Origin: Mycobacterium sp. ITM-2016-00317
GTDB lineage: Bacteria; Actinomycetota; Actinomycetes; Mycobacteriales; Mycobacteriaceae
Length of the DNA: 64,000 nt
Direction: 5' to 3'
NCBI RefSeq assembly: GCF_002968295.1
Contig: NZ_CP134399.1
Coordinates: forward strand, 1,984,001-2,048,000
Shown: piece after piece, positions 16,081-25,133 of the stretch
Numbering within the stretch: position 1 is the first letter of the stretch
How the letters are laid out: the number at the start of each line of letters is the position of its first letter
Position numbers and translations under genes: made by a program
Notes under the pieces: model-generated
Seen by the model: the letters and a program-made list of their open reading frames with translations, nothing else
Database searches by the model: none
Told to the model about the DNA's origin: nothing

Positions 16081-18215
16081 CCACCGGCGCCCACGCGCTC
16101 CCGGGGGAGACGGATTACCACGCGCTCAACGCGATGCTGAATCTGTACGACGCCGACGGCAAGATTCAGTTCGAGAAGGACGTGCAGGCCACGCGGGAGT
16201 ACTTCCTGCAGCACGTCAACCAGAACACCGTGTTCTTCCACAGTCAGGACGAGAAGCTCGACTACCTGATCGAGAAGGAGTACTACGAGCGCGAGGTGCT
16301 CGACCAGTATTCCCGCAACTTCGTCAAGGACCTGCTGGACCGCGCGTACGCGAAGAAGTTCCGGTTCCCGACGTTCGTGGGGGCGTTCAAGTACTACACC
16401 TCCTACACGCTCAAGACCTTCGACGGGAAGCGCTATCTCGAGCGCTTCGAGGACCGCGTGGTGATGGTCGCGCTGACCCTGGCCGCCGGCGACACCGTGC
16501 TGGCCGAGAAGCTCGTCGACGAGATCATCGACGGCCGGTTCCAGCCGGCCACCCCGACGTTCCTGAACTCGGGCAAGAAGCAGCGCGGCGAGCCGGTGAG
16601 CTGCTTCCTGCTGCGCATCGAGGACAACATGGAGTCCATCGGCCGCTCCATCAACTCGGCACTGCAGCTGTCCAAGCGCGGTGGCGGAGTCGCGTTGCTG
16701 CTGAGCAACATTCGTGAGCACGGCGCGCCGATCAAGAACATCGAGAACCAGAGCTCCGGGGTCATCCCGATCATGAAGCTGCTGGAGGACTCGTTCTCCT
16801 ACGCCAACCAGCTCGGTGCCCGGCAGGGTGCAGGCGCGGTGTACCTGCACGCGCACCATCCCGACATCTACCGCTTCCTGGACACCAAGCGGGAGAACGC
16901 CGACGAGAAGATCCGGATCAAGACGCTCTCACTGGGTGTGGTGATCCCCGACATCACCTTCGAGCTGGCCAAGAAGAACGAGGACATGTACCTGTTCTCG
17001 CCGTACGACGTCGAGCGCGTCTACGGCGTGCCGTTCGCCGACATCTCGGTGACCGAGAAGTACTTCGAGATGGTCGACGACGCGCGGATCCGCAAGACGA
17101 AGATCAAGGCGCGCGAGTTCTTCCAGACGCTGGCCGAGCTGCAGTTCGAGTCCGGCTACCCGTACATCATGTACGAGGACACCGTGAACCGGGCGAACCC
17201 CATCGCCGGCAAGATCACCCACTCGAACCTGTGCTCGGAGATCCTGCAGGTCTCCACGCCGTCGGAGTTCAACGACGATCTGTCCTACAAGAAGATCGGC
17301 AAGGACATCTCCTGCAACCTGGGTTCGCTGAACATCGCCAAGGCGATGGATTCACCGGATTTCGCGCAGACCATCGAGGTCGCGATCCGGGCGCTGACCG
17401 CGGTGAGCGATCAGACCCATATCTGGTCGGTGCCGTCGATCGAGCAGGGCAACAACGACTCTCACGCGATCGGCCTCGGGCAGATGAACCTGCACGGCTA
17501 CCTGGCGCGCGAGCGGATCTTCTACGGCTCCGAAGAAGGTGTGGACTTCACCAACATCTACTTCTACACCGTGCTCTACCACGCCCTGAGCGCGTCGAAT
17601 CAGATTGCGAAGGAACGGGGCCGGGCGTTCAAGGGCTTCGAGAAGTCGAAGTACGCGTCGGGGGAGTTCTTCGACAAGTACACCGATCAGGTGTGGGAAC
17701 CCAAGACCGACAAGGTGCGCCAACTCTTCGCCGACGCCGGCATCAGCATCCCCGACCAGCAGGACTGGCAGCGGTTGAAGGAGTCGGTGCGTGAGCACGG
17801 CATCTACAACCAGAACCTGCAGGCCGTGCCGCCGACGGGGTCCATCTCCTACATCAACCACTCGACGAGCTCGATCCACCCGATCGCCAGCAAGGTCGAG
17901 ATCCGCAAGGAAGGCAAGATCGGGCGCGTCTACTACCCGGCGCCCTACATGACCAACGAGAACCTGGAGTACTACCAGGACGCGTACGAGATCGGCTACG
18001 AGAAGGTCATCGACACCTACGCCGCAGCCACTCAGCACGTCGACCAGGGGCTGAGCCTGACGTTGTTCTTCAAGGACACCGCCACCACGCGCGATGTGAA
18101 CAAGGCGCAGATCTACGCGTGGCGCAAGGGCATCAAGACGCTGTACTACATCCGGTTACGCCAGATGGCTCTGGAGGGAACCGAAGTCGAGGGCTGCGTC
18201 AGCTGCATGCTGTAG
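16047..18215 (+). CDS. nrdE: Class Ib ribonucleoside-diphosphate reductase alpha subunit NrdE
   Basis: A 722-residue catalytic subunit that reduces ribonucleoside diphosphates to deoxyribonucleotides. Visible landmarks are [20 protein letters not shown] (first redox cysteine and substrate region), NLCSEILQ with the thiyl-radical cysteine and glutamate, [16 protein letters not shown], and the C-terminal EGCVSCML cysteine pair that is re-reduced by NrdH. There is no N-terminal ATP cone, as expected for class Ib. GTG 16047 is the best start; it lies inside nrdI in another frame, indicating translational coupling. The sequence is nearly identical to Rv3051c as remembered. Confidence 0.96.
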   Translation: MSPTVTAAEPVTTGAHALPGETDYHALNAMLNLYDADGKIQFEKDVQATREYFLQHVNQNTVFFHSQDEKLDYLIEKEYYEREVLDQYSRNFVKDLLDRAYAKKFRFPTFVGAFKYYTSYTLKTFDGKRYLERFEDRVVMVALTLAAGDTVLAEKLVDEIIDGRFQPATPTFLNSGKKQRGEPVSCFLLRIEDNMESIGRSINSALQLSKRGGGVALLLSNIREHGAPIKNIENQSSGVIPIMKLLEDSFSYANQLGARQGAGAVYLHAHHPDIYRFLDTKRENADEKIRIKTLSLGVVIPDITFELAKKNEDMYLFSPYDVERVYGVPFADISVTEKYFEMVDDARIRKTKIKAREFFQTLAELQFESGYPYIMYEDTVNRANPIAGKITHSNLCSEILQVSTPSEFNDDLSYKKIGKDISCNLGSLNIAKAMDSPDFAQTIEVAIRALTAVSDQTHIWSVPSIEQGNNDSHAIGLGQMNLHGYLARERIFYGSEEGVDFTNIYFYTVLYHALSASNQIAKERGRAFKGFEKSKYASGEFFDKYTDQVWEPKTDKVRQLFADAGISIPDQQDWQRLKESVREHGIYNQNLQAVPPTGSISYINHSTSSIHPIASKVEIRKEGKIGRVYYPAPYMTNENLEYYQDAYEIGYEKVIDTYAAATQHVDQGLSLTLFFKDTATTRDVNKAQIYAWRKGIKTLYYIRLRQMALEGTEVEGCVSCML

Positions 18216-18232
18216 CTCGGGCATCGGTGGTG

Positions 18233-18295
18233 CCGCGAGCGTGCATCCACGGTAGTTGCGGCGTCGCCCTCGCTACCGTCAGTGCACGCTCGCGG
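18233..18295. repeat. Long intergenic hairpin, family B, after nrdE
   Basis: The arms CCGCGAGCGTGCA...ACGGTAG (18233-18255) and their inverted copy (18273-18295) match at 20 of 23 positions around a 17-base loop. The element sits between the convergent nrdE and DUF5997 genes. Arm and loop lengths equal those of the element at 7216-7278 but the sequence differs. It probably acts as a bidirectional terminator. Confidence 0.75.
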
Positions 18296-18310
18296 ACTGC
18301 CGACTAGGGC

Positions 18311-18697
18311 TCAGCTCTTGCGAGCCTCCTCGGCCCGCACCGCTTTGAGGCGTCGCTGCTCGCGCAGCACCTCCTGGTAGCTCTCGCGTTCGGCGACCAG
18401 CCACTCCGGCTTCTCCTCCAGCAGCGCATCGATCTGCTCGGTGGTGAGCGCGTTGTCGACGTCGTGGCGCGCCAGCGCGGCGATCGAGATGCCGAGCTTG
18501 GCCGCGACCAGGTTCTTCGGGTGCGGTCCGTTCTTGCGGAGGTCCTTGAGCCACTGCGGAGGGTCCGCCTGCAGCTCGGCCAGCTCGGCGCGGGTGATCG
18601 GGTTCTGCTGAAACTCCGCCGGCGTGGCGGGCAGGTACACGTCCAGCTTCTTGGCCGCCGTGGCGGGTTTCATGGACTGGGCGTTCGGCCTGCTCAT
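18311..18697 (-). CDS. DUF5997 family protein
   Basis: A 128-residue soluble, charged, mostly helical protein. It has LDVYLPATPAEFQQNPITRA, then PPQWLKDLRKNGPHPKNLVA and LGISIAALARHDVDNALTTE. The central part reads like a small helical DNA- or protein-binding domain, but no function is established for this family. It is divergent, with 40 bases between starts, from a LysR-type effector-domain protein (18738). This pairing is common in Actinobacteria as I recall, so the two may work together. Confidence 0.8.
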   Translation of the reverse strand: MSRPNAQSMKPATAAKKLDVYLPATPAEFQQNPITRAELAELQADPPQWLKDLRKNGPHPKNLVAAKLGISIAALARHDVDNALTTEQIDALLEEKPEWLVAERESYQEVLREQRRLKAVRAEEARKS

Positions 18698-18737
18698 GGC
18701 CTCAGCTTATCGAGGAGCCCAACGATAGCCTGATGCG

Positions 18738-19445
18738 GTGACCCTCTCCCTGGTCCTCGGCTATGTGCCCGGCGGGACGCCCGCGAAGTGGGCCCGGATC
18801 TGGGCACAGCGCCACCCCGACACCCCGCTGCAAATGCGCACCGTCGGCGCGGCCGACGCGGCCACCGCCGTGCGCGCCGGCGACCTCGACGTGGCGGTGC
18901 TGCGGCTGCCCACCGACACGTCCGGGCTGGCCGTCATCCCGCTCTACGAGGAGACGACGGTGGCCGTGGTGCCGACCGATCACCTGCTCACCGCCGGGGA
19001 CGAGATCACCGCCGCCGACCTCGCCGACGAGCCGGTCCTGCTCCCGCTCGACACTGTGGTGTCCTGGCCGGACGCTCCGGGCGTCCCGGTCGAGCACCGG
19101 CCCGAGACCACCGGGGACGCAATCGAACTCGTCGCCGCGGGACTCGGCGCGCTCATCGTTCCCCAGTCCCTGGCGCGGCTGTATCACCGCAAAGACCTCA
19201 CCTACCGCCCGATCGCCGATGCGCCCAGCTGTCCCGTCGCGCTCGCCTTCCCGGAGGGGCCGCAGCCGCCGTTGGTCGAGGAGTTCGTCGGGATCGTGCG
19301 GGGCCGCAAGCCCGGCTCGTCGCGCGGCCAGAGCGAGCCGCCGCCCAAGCGGACCGCACGCGAGAAGACGCTGGCCAAGCAGGCCGCCCGTGCCGCGGCG
19401 GGGAAGACCGCGCGCAAGCCGGGGCGCCCGCGCGGCCGCCGCTGA
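18738..19445 (+). CDS. LysR substrate-binding domain protein lacking the HTH, with AT-hook-like tail
   Basis: A 235-residue protein. Residues 1-190 form a complete LysR-type effector-binding domain, starting at its first strand (LSLVLGYVPGGTPAKWARIW) and including DLDVAVLRLP and VVPTDHLLTAG. The usual N-terminal winged HTH is missing: GTG 18738 is six bases after a TAGCCT box (18726-18731), so this is probably the true leaderless start. The last ~45 residues are very basic and end in KPGRPRGRR, which contains an AT-hook GRP core and could bind DNA without an HTH. It is divergent from the DUF5997 gene. The ligand is unknown. Confidence 0.82.
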   Translation: MTLSLVLGYVPGGTPAKWARIWAQRHPDTPLQMRTVGAADAATAVRAGDLDVAVLRLPTDTSGLAVIPLYEETTVAVVPTDHLLTAGDEITAADLADEPVLLPLDTVVSWPDAPGVPVEHRPETTGDAIELVAAGLGALIVPQSLARLYHRKDLTYRPIADAPSCPVALAFPEGPQPPLVEEFVGIVRGRKPGSSRGQSEPPPKRTAREKTLAKQAARAAAGKTARKPGRPRGRR

Positions 19446-19591
19446 CACGCACCTCGTGACTCTGCCGACGGCAGGCTTCAGAAGGTACTACAGCGTCGCG
19501 GTGACACCGGATCCGCACGCCGGGTCGTGCGAAGTCGGACTGACACTTCGCCTGGCCCAGAACTGACGACAGATCGGGAAGGACGGAACCG

Positions 19592-19936
19592 GTGAACACC
19601 AATCAGGACGTGATCTCGTTGCGAGGGCTCGGCGAGCAACAACTCGACGCGGCGCGCGATGCCCGCGCGGGCCGGGCCGCGCAGTCGGTGTACGGCGGGC
19701 AGCAACGCACGCTGCGCCAGACGGTGCTCGCGCTCACCGCGGGCAACCGGCTCGACGACCACGAAAGCCCAGGCGGGGCAACGCTTCTGGTGCTGCGCGG
19801 ACGCGTCCAGATCGGCTCCCCGACGAGCACGGTCGAAGGCGGGGAAGGCGACTACCTGGTGATCCCCGACGAGCGGCACAACCTGGTGGCGCTGGAGGAC
19901 TCCGTCGTGCTGCTGACCGTGGTGCCGCGGCGCTGA
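19592..19936 (+). CDS. Small cupin domain protein
   Basis: A 114-residue single-domain cupin. Its beta-strands include LRQTVLALTAGNRLDDHESP, GATLLVLRGRVQIG and GGEGDYLVIPDERHNLVALE. The metal-binding residues of the first motif are partly present (H in DDHESPG) and a histidine occurs in DERHNLV, so metal binding is plausible but catalysis uncertain. GTG 19592 follows GGAAGGACGG. It stands alone between the LysR-like gene and two convergent VOC genes. The function is unknown; a sensor or a small isomerase or dioxygenase is possible. Confidence 0.78.
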   Translation: MNTNQDVISLRGLGEQQLDAARDARAGRAAQSVYGGQQRTLRQTVLALTAGNRLDDHESPGGATLLVLRGRVQIGSPTSTVEGGEGDYLVIPDERHNLVALEDSVVLLTVVPRR

Positions 19937-19940
19937 CCAC

Positions 19941-20357
19941 TCAGATCGTCAGCGTGCCGTCGTCGTTGATCGTCCACTCGGGGTTGCGCGCGACCTCCCA
20001 GACATGGCCGTCGGGATCGGCGAAGTACCCCGAGTAGCCGCCCCAGAACACCCGCTCGGCCGGCTTCAAGATCGTCGCGCCGGCCGCCTCGGCCTGGGCG
20101 AGCACCGCGTCGACGTCGGCTTCGGTGCGCTGGTTGATCGCGATCGTGATGCCGCTGAACCGTCCGTCCACCGGATGGTGGGCGTCCTCGGCGAGGTCTG
20201 CGCGGCCGAACAACGCGAACGCGATGCCGGGCAACTGGTAGAACACCACGCCCTCCGGCGCCGCGGCGGGCACCCAGCCCAGGCCCTGCTCGTAGAACCG
20301 GCGGGCCCGGTCGAGGTCGTCGACGCCGAGGGTGATCAGGCTGATGCGTTGCTCCAT
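19941..20357 (-). CDS. VOC (glyoxalase/bleomycin resistance) family protein 1
   Basis: A 138-residue vicinal oxygen chelate protein with two beta-alpha-beta-beta-beta modules: ISLITLGVDDLDRARRFYEQ near the N-terminus and YSGYFADPDGHVWEVARNP near the C-terminus, where the glutamate is a typical metal ligand. It lies four bases after its VOC neighbour in the same direction, so they are probably one operon. The family includes glyoxalase, antibiotic-binding and dioxygenase proteins; the substrate cannot be told. Confidence 0.84.
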   Translation of the reverse strand: MEQRISLITLGVDDLDRARRFYEQGLGWVPAAAPEGVVFYQLPGIAFALFGRADLAEDAHHPVDGRFSGITIAINQRTEADVDAVLAQAEAAGATILKPAERVFWGGYSGYFADPDGHVWEVARNPEWTINDDGTLTI

Positions 20358-20361
20358 GCGC

Positions 20362-20766
20362 TCATCCCCTCTGGCCCGGGAGGTAGGTGCCGATCGACCA
20401 CTGCCGCCCCTCGGGGTCCAGCAGCTCTGTGCGGAAGTTACCCCACTCCGTGGTCTCCGGGGCGACCAGCACCGTCGCCGCCGCATCGACCGCGCGCCGG
20501 TGAATGGCGGTCACCTCGGTGTCGTCGACGACGAGGTACAGACCGGCGCCCACGCAGTCGCCCTTGACCACGGGCACGTCGTAGCCGCGGTCGTCACGCT
20601 GCACGCACAGCACCGCGTCTCCGCGCTTGAGCTCGGCATGGGCCAGGATGTCGCCGTCGTCGCGGAAATCGCGCACCATGTCGAATCCCAGCACGCCGGT
20701 GATCCAGCCGACCATCGCGTCGGGATCGCGGTAACACAGAAACGCGCTCAGCTGCGTCGACGTCAT
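20362..20766 (-). CDS. VOC family protein 2
   Basis: A 134-residue protein of the same superfamily but a different branch: YRDPDAMVGWITGVLGFDMV at the N-terminus, GAGLYLVVDDTEVTAIHRRA in the middle and FRTELLDPEGRQWSIGTY at the C-terminus, the pattern of PhnB- or glyoxalase-like proteins. It is first of the two-gene VOC operon. The start ATG 20766 leaves 119 bases to the MFS start at 20886, a divergent promoter region. The function is unknown. Confidence 0.84.
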   Translation of the reverse strand: MTSTQLSAFLCYRDPDAMVGWITGVLGFDMVRDFRDDGDILAHAELKRGDAVLCVQRDDRGYDVPVVKGDCVGAGLYLVVDDTEVTAIHRRAVDAAATVLVAPETTEWGNFRTELLDPEGRQWSIGTYLPGQRG

Positions 20767-20885
20767 ACTTTCCGGTTCTACCGGAGGACACCGACAAGCG
20801 GCCCGACCCGTCGGCGCCGGCGCGAATGTGCACGATGTGGATGACGCAGGTCACACTTCTCGTTCTAGTGGGTATGACACCGGCC

Positions 20886-22252
20886 ATGACCGCGCCGTTT
20901 TTCAGCCGAGAACGAATCGTCGCTTCGCCCGGATGGAGTCGGTGGCTCGTCCCGCCCGCAGCGCTGTCCATCCACCTGTCGGTCGGCGCGGCGTACTCCT
21001 GGAGCGTGTTCAAGCTGCCGCTGCAGGAATCCCTCGGGATCTCCGGCACCCTGAGCGCGCTGCCGTTCACCGTCGGCATCGTCGTCCTCGGGCTGTCGGC
21101 GGCGATCTTCGGCACCTGGGTGGACCGCGCCGGGCCCCGCGCGGCGATGTTCGCCGCGACCTGCTGCTTCTGCGGCGGATGGTTCGTCGGATCGGCCTGC
21201 TGATCGGCCAGTTCTGGCTGGTGCTGCTCGGCTATGGACTGCTCGGCGGCATCGGCTGGGGGATCGGCTACATCTCGCCGGTCGGGACGCTCATCAAGTG
21301 GTTCCCCGACCGGCCCGGCATGGCAACCGGGCTGGCGATCATGGGATTCGGCGGCGGCGCGCTGATCGCCTCGCCGTGGTCGACGGCGATGCTGGACATG
21401 TTCGGCACCGACACCGCCGGCATCGCGAAGACCTTCGCGGTGCACGGCGCCGTCTACGCGGTCTTCATGTCGCTGGGCTGGATGCTGATCCGGGTGCCGC
21501 GGGCGGACTGGAAGCCGTCGAACTGGACGCCGCCGCCCGTGCAGAGCGATTCGATCATCACCGGCGGGCAGGTGTCGGCCGGCAATGCGATCAAGACCCC
21601 GCAGTTCTGGCTGCTGTGGATCGTGTTGTGTTTCAACGTCACCGCCGGCATCGGCATCCTGGAGAAGGCGTCGCCGATCTACCAGGACTACTTCCCGGCC
21701 GCAGGGGCGGCCGCCGCCGGTCTGGCCGCCGCGGCCGCCGGATACGTCGCGATGCTCTCGCTGGGCAACATGCTCGGCCGCATCGGCTGGTCCAGCCTGT
21801 CGGACAAGATCGGCCGCAAGAACGCCTACCGGCTCTACCTCGGCGCCGGCGCGCTGCTGTACCTGACGATCACCGTGATGGAGAACTCCAACAAGCTCGT
21901 GTTCCTGCTCGCGACGATCCTGATCCTGTCCTTCTACGGCGCGGGCTTCGCTACGGTGCCGGCCTACCTGCGCGACCTGTTCGGCACGTTCCAGGTCGGC
22001 GCCATCCACGGCCGGCTGCTGACGGCGTGGTCGGCGGCCGGGGTGCTGGGCCCCATCATCGTGAACTTCGTGGCCGACCGGCAGGCCGCCGCGGGCAAGG
22101 AGGGACCCGCGCTCTACACCCTGTCGTTCTCCATCATGATCGCGCTGCTGGTCGTCGCGTTCGTCGCGAACGAACTGATCCGCCCCGTCAACGACAGATG
22201 GCACGAGCCCGACGCCCAGAGACCTTCCGACAGACAGGATGCCGTCCGATGA
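20886..22252 (+). pseudogene. OFA-family (oxalate/formate antiporter-like) MFS transporter, one frameshift
   Basis: A 12-helix major facilitator of the oxalate:formate antiporter (OFA) branch. The first frame gives FSRERIVASPGWSRWLVPPA, HLSVGAAYSWSVFKLPLQ and the first helices up to GGWFVGSA near 21195. The second frame continues with LLIGQFWLVLLGYGLLGGIG, WFPDRPGMATGLAIMGFGGG and the remaining helices. One added base near 21196 rejoins them. The loop SSLSDKIGRKNAYRLYLGAG is typical of MFS. Start candidates are ATG 20886 (used here) and ATG 20874. Its stop overlaps the start of a 50-residue membrane protein, as in other OFA loci. The substrate may be an organic anion. Confidence 0.85.
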
Positions 22253-22401
22253 CCGACCAACCCGCCGACACCGAGCTGCGTGAGTACACCCCGACGGTGC
22301 CCAAGGTCTACATCGTGTTGGCCTGGTTGTGGGTGGCTGTCCCGTTCGGCTACGGCCTCTACGAACTGTTGATCAAGGCCGGTCGGCTGTTCGGCGCCTG
22401 A
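22249..22401 (+). CDS. MFS transporter small subunit (50 residues)
   Basis: A 50-residue protein with one membrane helix, KVYIVLAWLWVAVPFGYGLY, flanked by an acidic N-terminal tail (DTELREYTPTVP) and a short GRLFGA end. Its ATG overlaps the stop of the OFA transporter (ATGA), so the two are translationally coupled. Tiny partner proteins next to OFA-type MFS genes recur in bacteria and are annotated as MFS transporter small subunit; the role is unproven but probably assembly or stability of the carrier. Confidence 0.8.
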   Translation: MTDQPADTELREYTPTVPKVYIVLAWLWVAVPFGYGLYELLIKAGRLFGA

Positions 22402-22409
22402 AACACGCG

Positions 22410-22970
22410 TCAGGTCAACAGGTCCGACCAGAATCGCACGGTGGCGGCCGCAGCGGCGCGGTGCCCGCCGGACCCGAACTCTTCGTCGACGTAGTCGGCC
22501 AGGTCCGCGCCGCAGGTTTGGACGTCGGTCCGCACCACCGACAACACCGGATGGCCGAACGTGCCCCGACCGGCAGGCAGATATCGGTGCGAGCACACCG
22601 GGACCAATTGCGGGACACGGGCAAGCTGGTAGCGCGCGCTGCGCAGTGCGTCGCGCATCCGGGCGGGGCGCCGGCCCCACCCGGATGCCCAGAACTGACT
22701 CCATTCCACGGCGAACAGCACACCTTCGACCGGCAACTGCAGCCGCTTGGTCAGGCTTCGGCGGCCCTCGTTGCGCCAGTCCGGCCAGCCGGCACCCAAC
22801 GGTAGCCCGGCAGCCAGGAACGCCCGGTGGTCGTCGGCGAACTCGAAGCCGAAATCTGCTTCGATGCTTGCCAACTCGTCATCGGACAGGCCGGTGTCGA
22901 TCGTGACCGCGCCGAGGGCCGCCAGCCGTGCGGCGGCTTCGGTGCCGAGGCGCTCACCGGTGGAGTCCAT
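22410..22970 (-). CDS. SMI1/KNR4-like protein of unknown function
   Basis: A 186-residue soluble protein. The N-terminal stretch TGLSDDELASIEADFGFEFA followed by DDHRAFLAAGLPLGAGWPDW resembles the SMI1/KNR4 (SUKH) domain of Actinobacteria, as does the later PVEGVLFAVEWSQFWASGWG. SUKH proteins include immunity proteins of contact toxins, but no toxin gene is adjacent, so immunity is not claimed. It is convergent with the OFA small subunit and upstream of, and co-directional with, nothing obvious. Three cysteines or more lie near the C-terminal VCSHRYLPAG and TDVQTCGADL. Confidence 0.65.
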   Translation of the reverse strand: MDSTGERLGTEAAARLAALGAVTIDTGLSDDELASIEADFGFEFADDHRAFLAAGLPLGAGWPDWRNEGRRSLTKRLQLPVEGVLFAVEWSQFWASGWGRRPARMRDALRSARYQLARVPQLVPVCSHRYLPAGRGTFGHPVLSVVRTDVQTCGADLADYVDEEFGSGGHRAAAAATVRFWSDLLT

Positions 22971-22985
22971 GTACGCGCGCCGGTA

Positions 22986-24167
22986 TCAGAAGCTGTGCTG
23001 CGGACCCTGGGCCTTCTTGTAGAGCGCCTTGAGCATGCGGTCGCGGAACGCGGCGTTGTCGATCAGCTTCACGCCCGCGCCCGCCAGCTTGGGCTGGCCG
23101 ATCAGCTTGTGCATGATGCGACCGCGCCGGTACTCCCTGCCCCACGCGGCTTCCATCCGCTGCGCGTAGTTGGTGAAGTCGTCGGGGCCACCGTTGGTCA
23201 GCGCCGCGATCGCGCATTCGCCTGCGGCCAAACCGGATTCGAGTGCCTTGGAGATACCCGCGCCCGAGGCCGGCTTGCCTGCGCCCAGCGAATCGCCGGT
23301 GAACAGCACGCCCGGACGCCACGGCGGCCACGCGGTGAAGCCCATCGGCAAACGCCACGCGCGCACGCTCTTGTTCTTCTTGAGCTCTTCGATCGGCGGC
23401 AGATCCCACTCGCGCGGCAGGGTGCGCAGGAAATCGCCGAGGAACTGGGTGGCGTTGATCGACTGCCAGTTCTTGTAGCTGTTCACATAGCCGAGGCCGA
23501 TGTTGAAGATGCCGTCGCCCATCGGGAACACCCAGCCGTACCCGGGCAGCTGATCGCCCTGGAACAGCAGCTTGAGATAGATGTCGAGCGAATCGGAGTC
23601 CGGGCGATTGGCCGGCATCTCCGAGCGGATGGCGATCGCCGAGTAGCCGTTGTACTCGGAGTCGATCTTCAGCGCGCGCTTGATGGGGGAGTAGGCGCCG
23701 TCCGCGGCGATCACCGCATCGGCGTACACCTTCTCGCCGCCCTTGAGCACGACGCCGATCACCCGGCCGTTGGCGTCCAGCTCCGGGCCCGACACCTCGG
23801 CGCCCTGCCGGATCTCGGCGCCCGCGGACTCGGCGTGCTTGAGCAGCACGGTGTCGAGGTGCTCGCGGCTGACCGTGTGGCCGTGGTCGGGCATGCCGGG
23901 ACGTTTGGGGAACGACAGCTCCCAGCGGCTCGGGCTGAACACCGTCACCCGGTTGACCCGGTGATAGGTGGCGACCTCGTCGGCCAGGCCCATCTTCTGC
24001 AGATAGCTGACCGCGCGCGCGGTCAGCCCGTCGCCGCAGGGCTTGGCCCGGGGGAACTGTGCCTTGTCGCACACCAGCACCTTCGCGCCGGTCTGCGCGG
24101 CCTGCCATGCGGCGGCCGAACCCGATGGTCCTCCACCTGCGATGACCAGGTCGTATCGCTGCGTCAT
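22986..24167 (-). CDS. Geranylgeranyl reductase family FAD oxidoreductase (MenJ-like)
   Basis: A 393-residue flavoprotein of the geranylgeranyl-reductase family. FAD contacts are the N-terminal LVIAGGGPSGSAAAWQAAQ, the FPRAKPCGDGLTARAVSYLQ motif and the C-terminal GVLFTGDSLGAGKPASGAGI. Family members saturate isoprenoid chains; mycobacterial MenJ (Rv0561c) reduces one double bond of menaquinone. Whether this paralogue acts on menaquinone, carotenoid or another polyprenyl is unknown. A TACTAT -10 box on this strand (24199-24204) and a GAGAGAG ribosome site support ATG 24167. It is divergent from the TetR gene. Confidence 0.87.
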   Translation of the reverse strand: MTQRYDLVIAGGGPSGSAAAWQAAQTGAKVLVCDKAQFPRAKPCGDGLTARAVSYLQKMGLADEVATYHRVNRVTVFSPSRWELSFPKRPGMPDHGHTVSREHLDTVLLKHAESAGAEIRQGAEVSGPELDANGRVIGVVLKGGEKVYADAVIAADGAYSPIKRALKIDSEYNGYSAIAIRSEMPANRPDSDSLDIYLKLLFQGDQLPGYGWVFPMGDGIFNIGLGYVNSYKNWQSINATQFLGDFLRTLPREWDLPPIEELKKNKSVRAWRLPMGFTAWPPWRPGVLFTGDSLGAGKPASGAGISKALESGLAAGECAIAALTNGGPDDFTNYAQRMEAAWGREYRRGRIMHKLIGQPKLAGAGVKLIDNAAFRDRMLKALYKKAQGPQHSF

Positions 24168-24274
24168 TGATCTCTCTCGTCGAGCGGCTGTCGCAGCGAT
24201 AGTACCGAAAGACCCACCATTCGGCCGACCAGGTCTGAGCAGGTCAGCGGCGTCTGAGCGGGTACAGTGATCGG

Positions 24275-25015
24275 GTGCGACGAGGGTCGAGGGCGCGTGC
24301 TGCCGAGCAGGCGGGTGTCAAGGTGGACGCCCGCAGTGAACGGTGGCGCGAGCACCGCAAGAAGGTGCGCTCCGAGATCGTCGACGCGGCGTTCCGGGCC
24401 ATCGACCGGCTGGGCCCCGAGGTGTCTCTGCGGGAGATCGCCGAGGAGGCCGGCACTGCCAAACCCAAGATCTACCGCCACTTCACCGACAAGTCCGACC
24501 TGTTCCAGGCGATCGGGCAGCGGATGCGGGACATGTTGTGGTCGGCGATCTTCCCGTCGATCAACATCTCGACCGATCCGGCGCGCACGGTGGTCTTCCG
24601 GGCCGTCGAGCAGTACGTGCGGCTGGTCGACGAACATCCGAACGTGATCCGGTTCCTGATGCAGGGCCGCTTCGCCGAGCAGACCTCGTCGGCGATGCGG
24701 GCGCTCAACGAGGGCCGCGACATCACTCTCGCGATCGCCGACATGTTCAACAACGAGCTCAAAGACATGGAGCTCGACTACGCGGCGTTCGAGCTGGCCG
24801 GGTTCGCGACCTTCGGTGCAGCGGCCTCGGCGACCGACTGGTGGCTGGGCGCCGATCAGGACAGCCCCCGCCGGCTGCCGTCGGCGAAGTTCGCCGACTA
24901 CCTGACCACGATCATGGTCGGGTCCATCAACGGCACCTGCGAGGTGCTGGGTGTCCAGATCGACCCCGACGTGCCGCTGCACAAGGGCGTCAAGCGCCGC
25001 CAACAGGTCGCCTGA
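24275..25015 (+). CDS. TetR family regulator (Rv3050c type)
   Basis: A 246-residue TetR protein with an unusually long basic N-terminal arm (~35 residues) before the HTH at about 35-80: REHRKKVRSEIVDAAFRAID, then SLREIAEEAGTAKPKIYRHF. GTG 24275 is six bases after TACAGT (24263-24268), so the mRNA is probably leaderless and the long arm is real. Length equals that remembered for Rv3050c. It lies between the divergent reductase and the co-directional monooxygenase and may control either. Confidence 0.9.
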   Translation: MRRGSRARAAEQAGVKVDARSERWREHRKKVRSEIVDAAFRAIDRLGPEVSLREIAEEAGTAKPKIYRHFTDKSDLFQAIGQRMRDMLWSAIFPSINISTDPARTVVFRAVEQYVRLVDEHPNVIRFLMQGRFAEQTSSAMRALNEGRDITLAIADMFNNELKDMELDYAAFELAGFATFGAAASATDWWLGADQDSPRRLPSAKFADYLTTIMVGSINGTCEVLGVQIDPDVPLHKGVKRRQQVA

Positions 25016-25034
25016 GTCCTTCCGCCCCGGGCGA

Positions 25035-25097
25035 CGCCGAGATTGCGTCCACGTCGGGAAAAGCCGCCCGATAGCCGCGTGGAATGCGGTTTCGGCG
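25035..25097. repeat. Long intergenic hairpin, family A copy 2
   Basis: The arms at 25035-25057 and 25075-25097 with a 17-base loop repeat the design of 7216-7278. The right arm (CCGCGTGGAATGCGGTTTCGG...) differs from that copy at only two positions. The left arm has diverged, but mostly to G.U-compatible bases, so the RNA stem is largely kept. Here it lies between two co-directional genes (TetR and the monooxygenase). Confidence 0.7.
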
Positions 25098-25120
25098 TAA
25101 TCGGTACCGGCGTTCCCAGG

Positions 25121-25133
25121 TACTATCGGGGCC
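25121..25133 (+). promoter_or_regulatory. -10 box implying a leaderless monooxygenase mRNA
   Basis: TACTAT at 25121-25126 is a near-consensus -10 element, seven bases before ATG 25134. Transcription would start at or beside the A of the start codon. Confidence 0.55.

Noticed and set aside
22410..22970. The SMI1/KNR4-like protein as an immunity protein
   Set aside because: No polymorphic toxin, WXG100 or LXG gene is adjacent, so only family-level similarity is supported.
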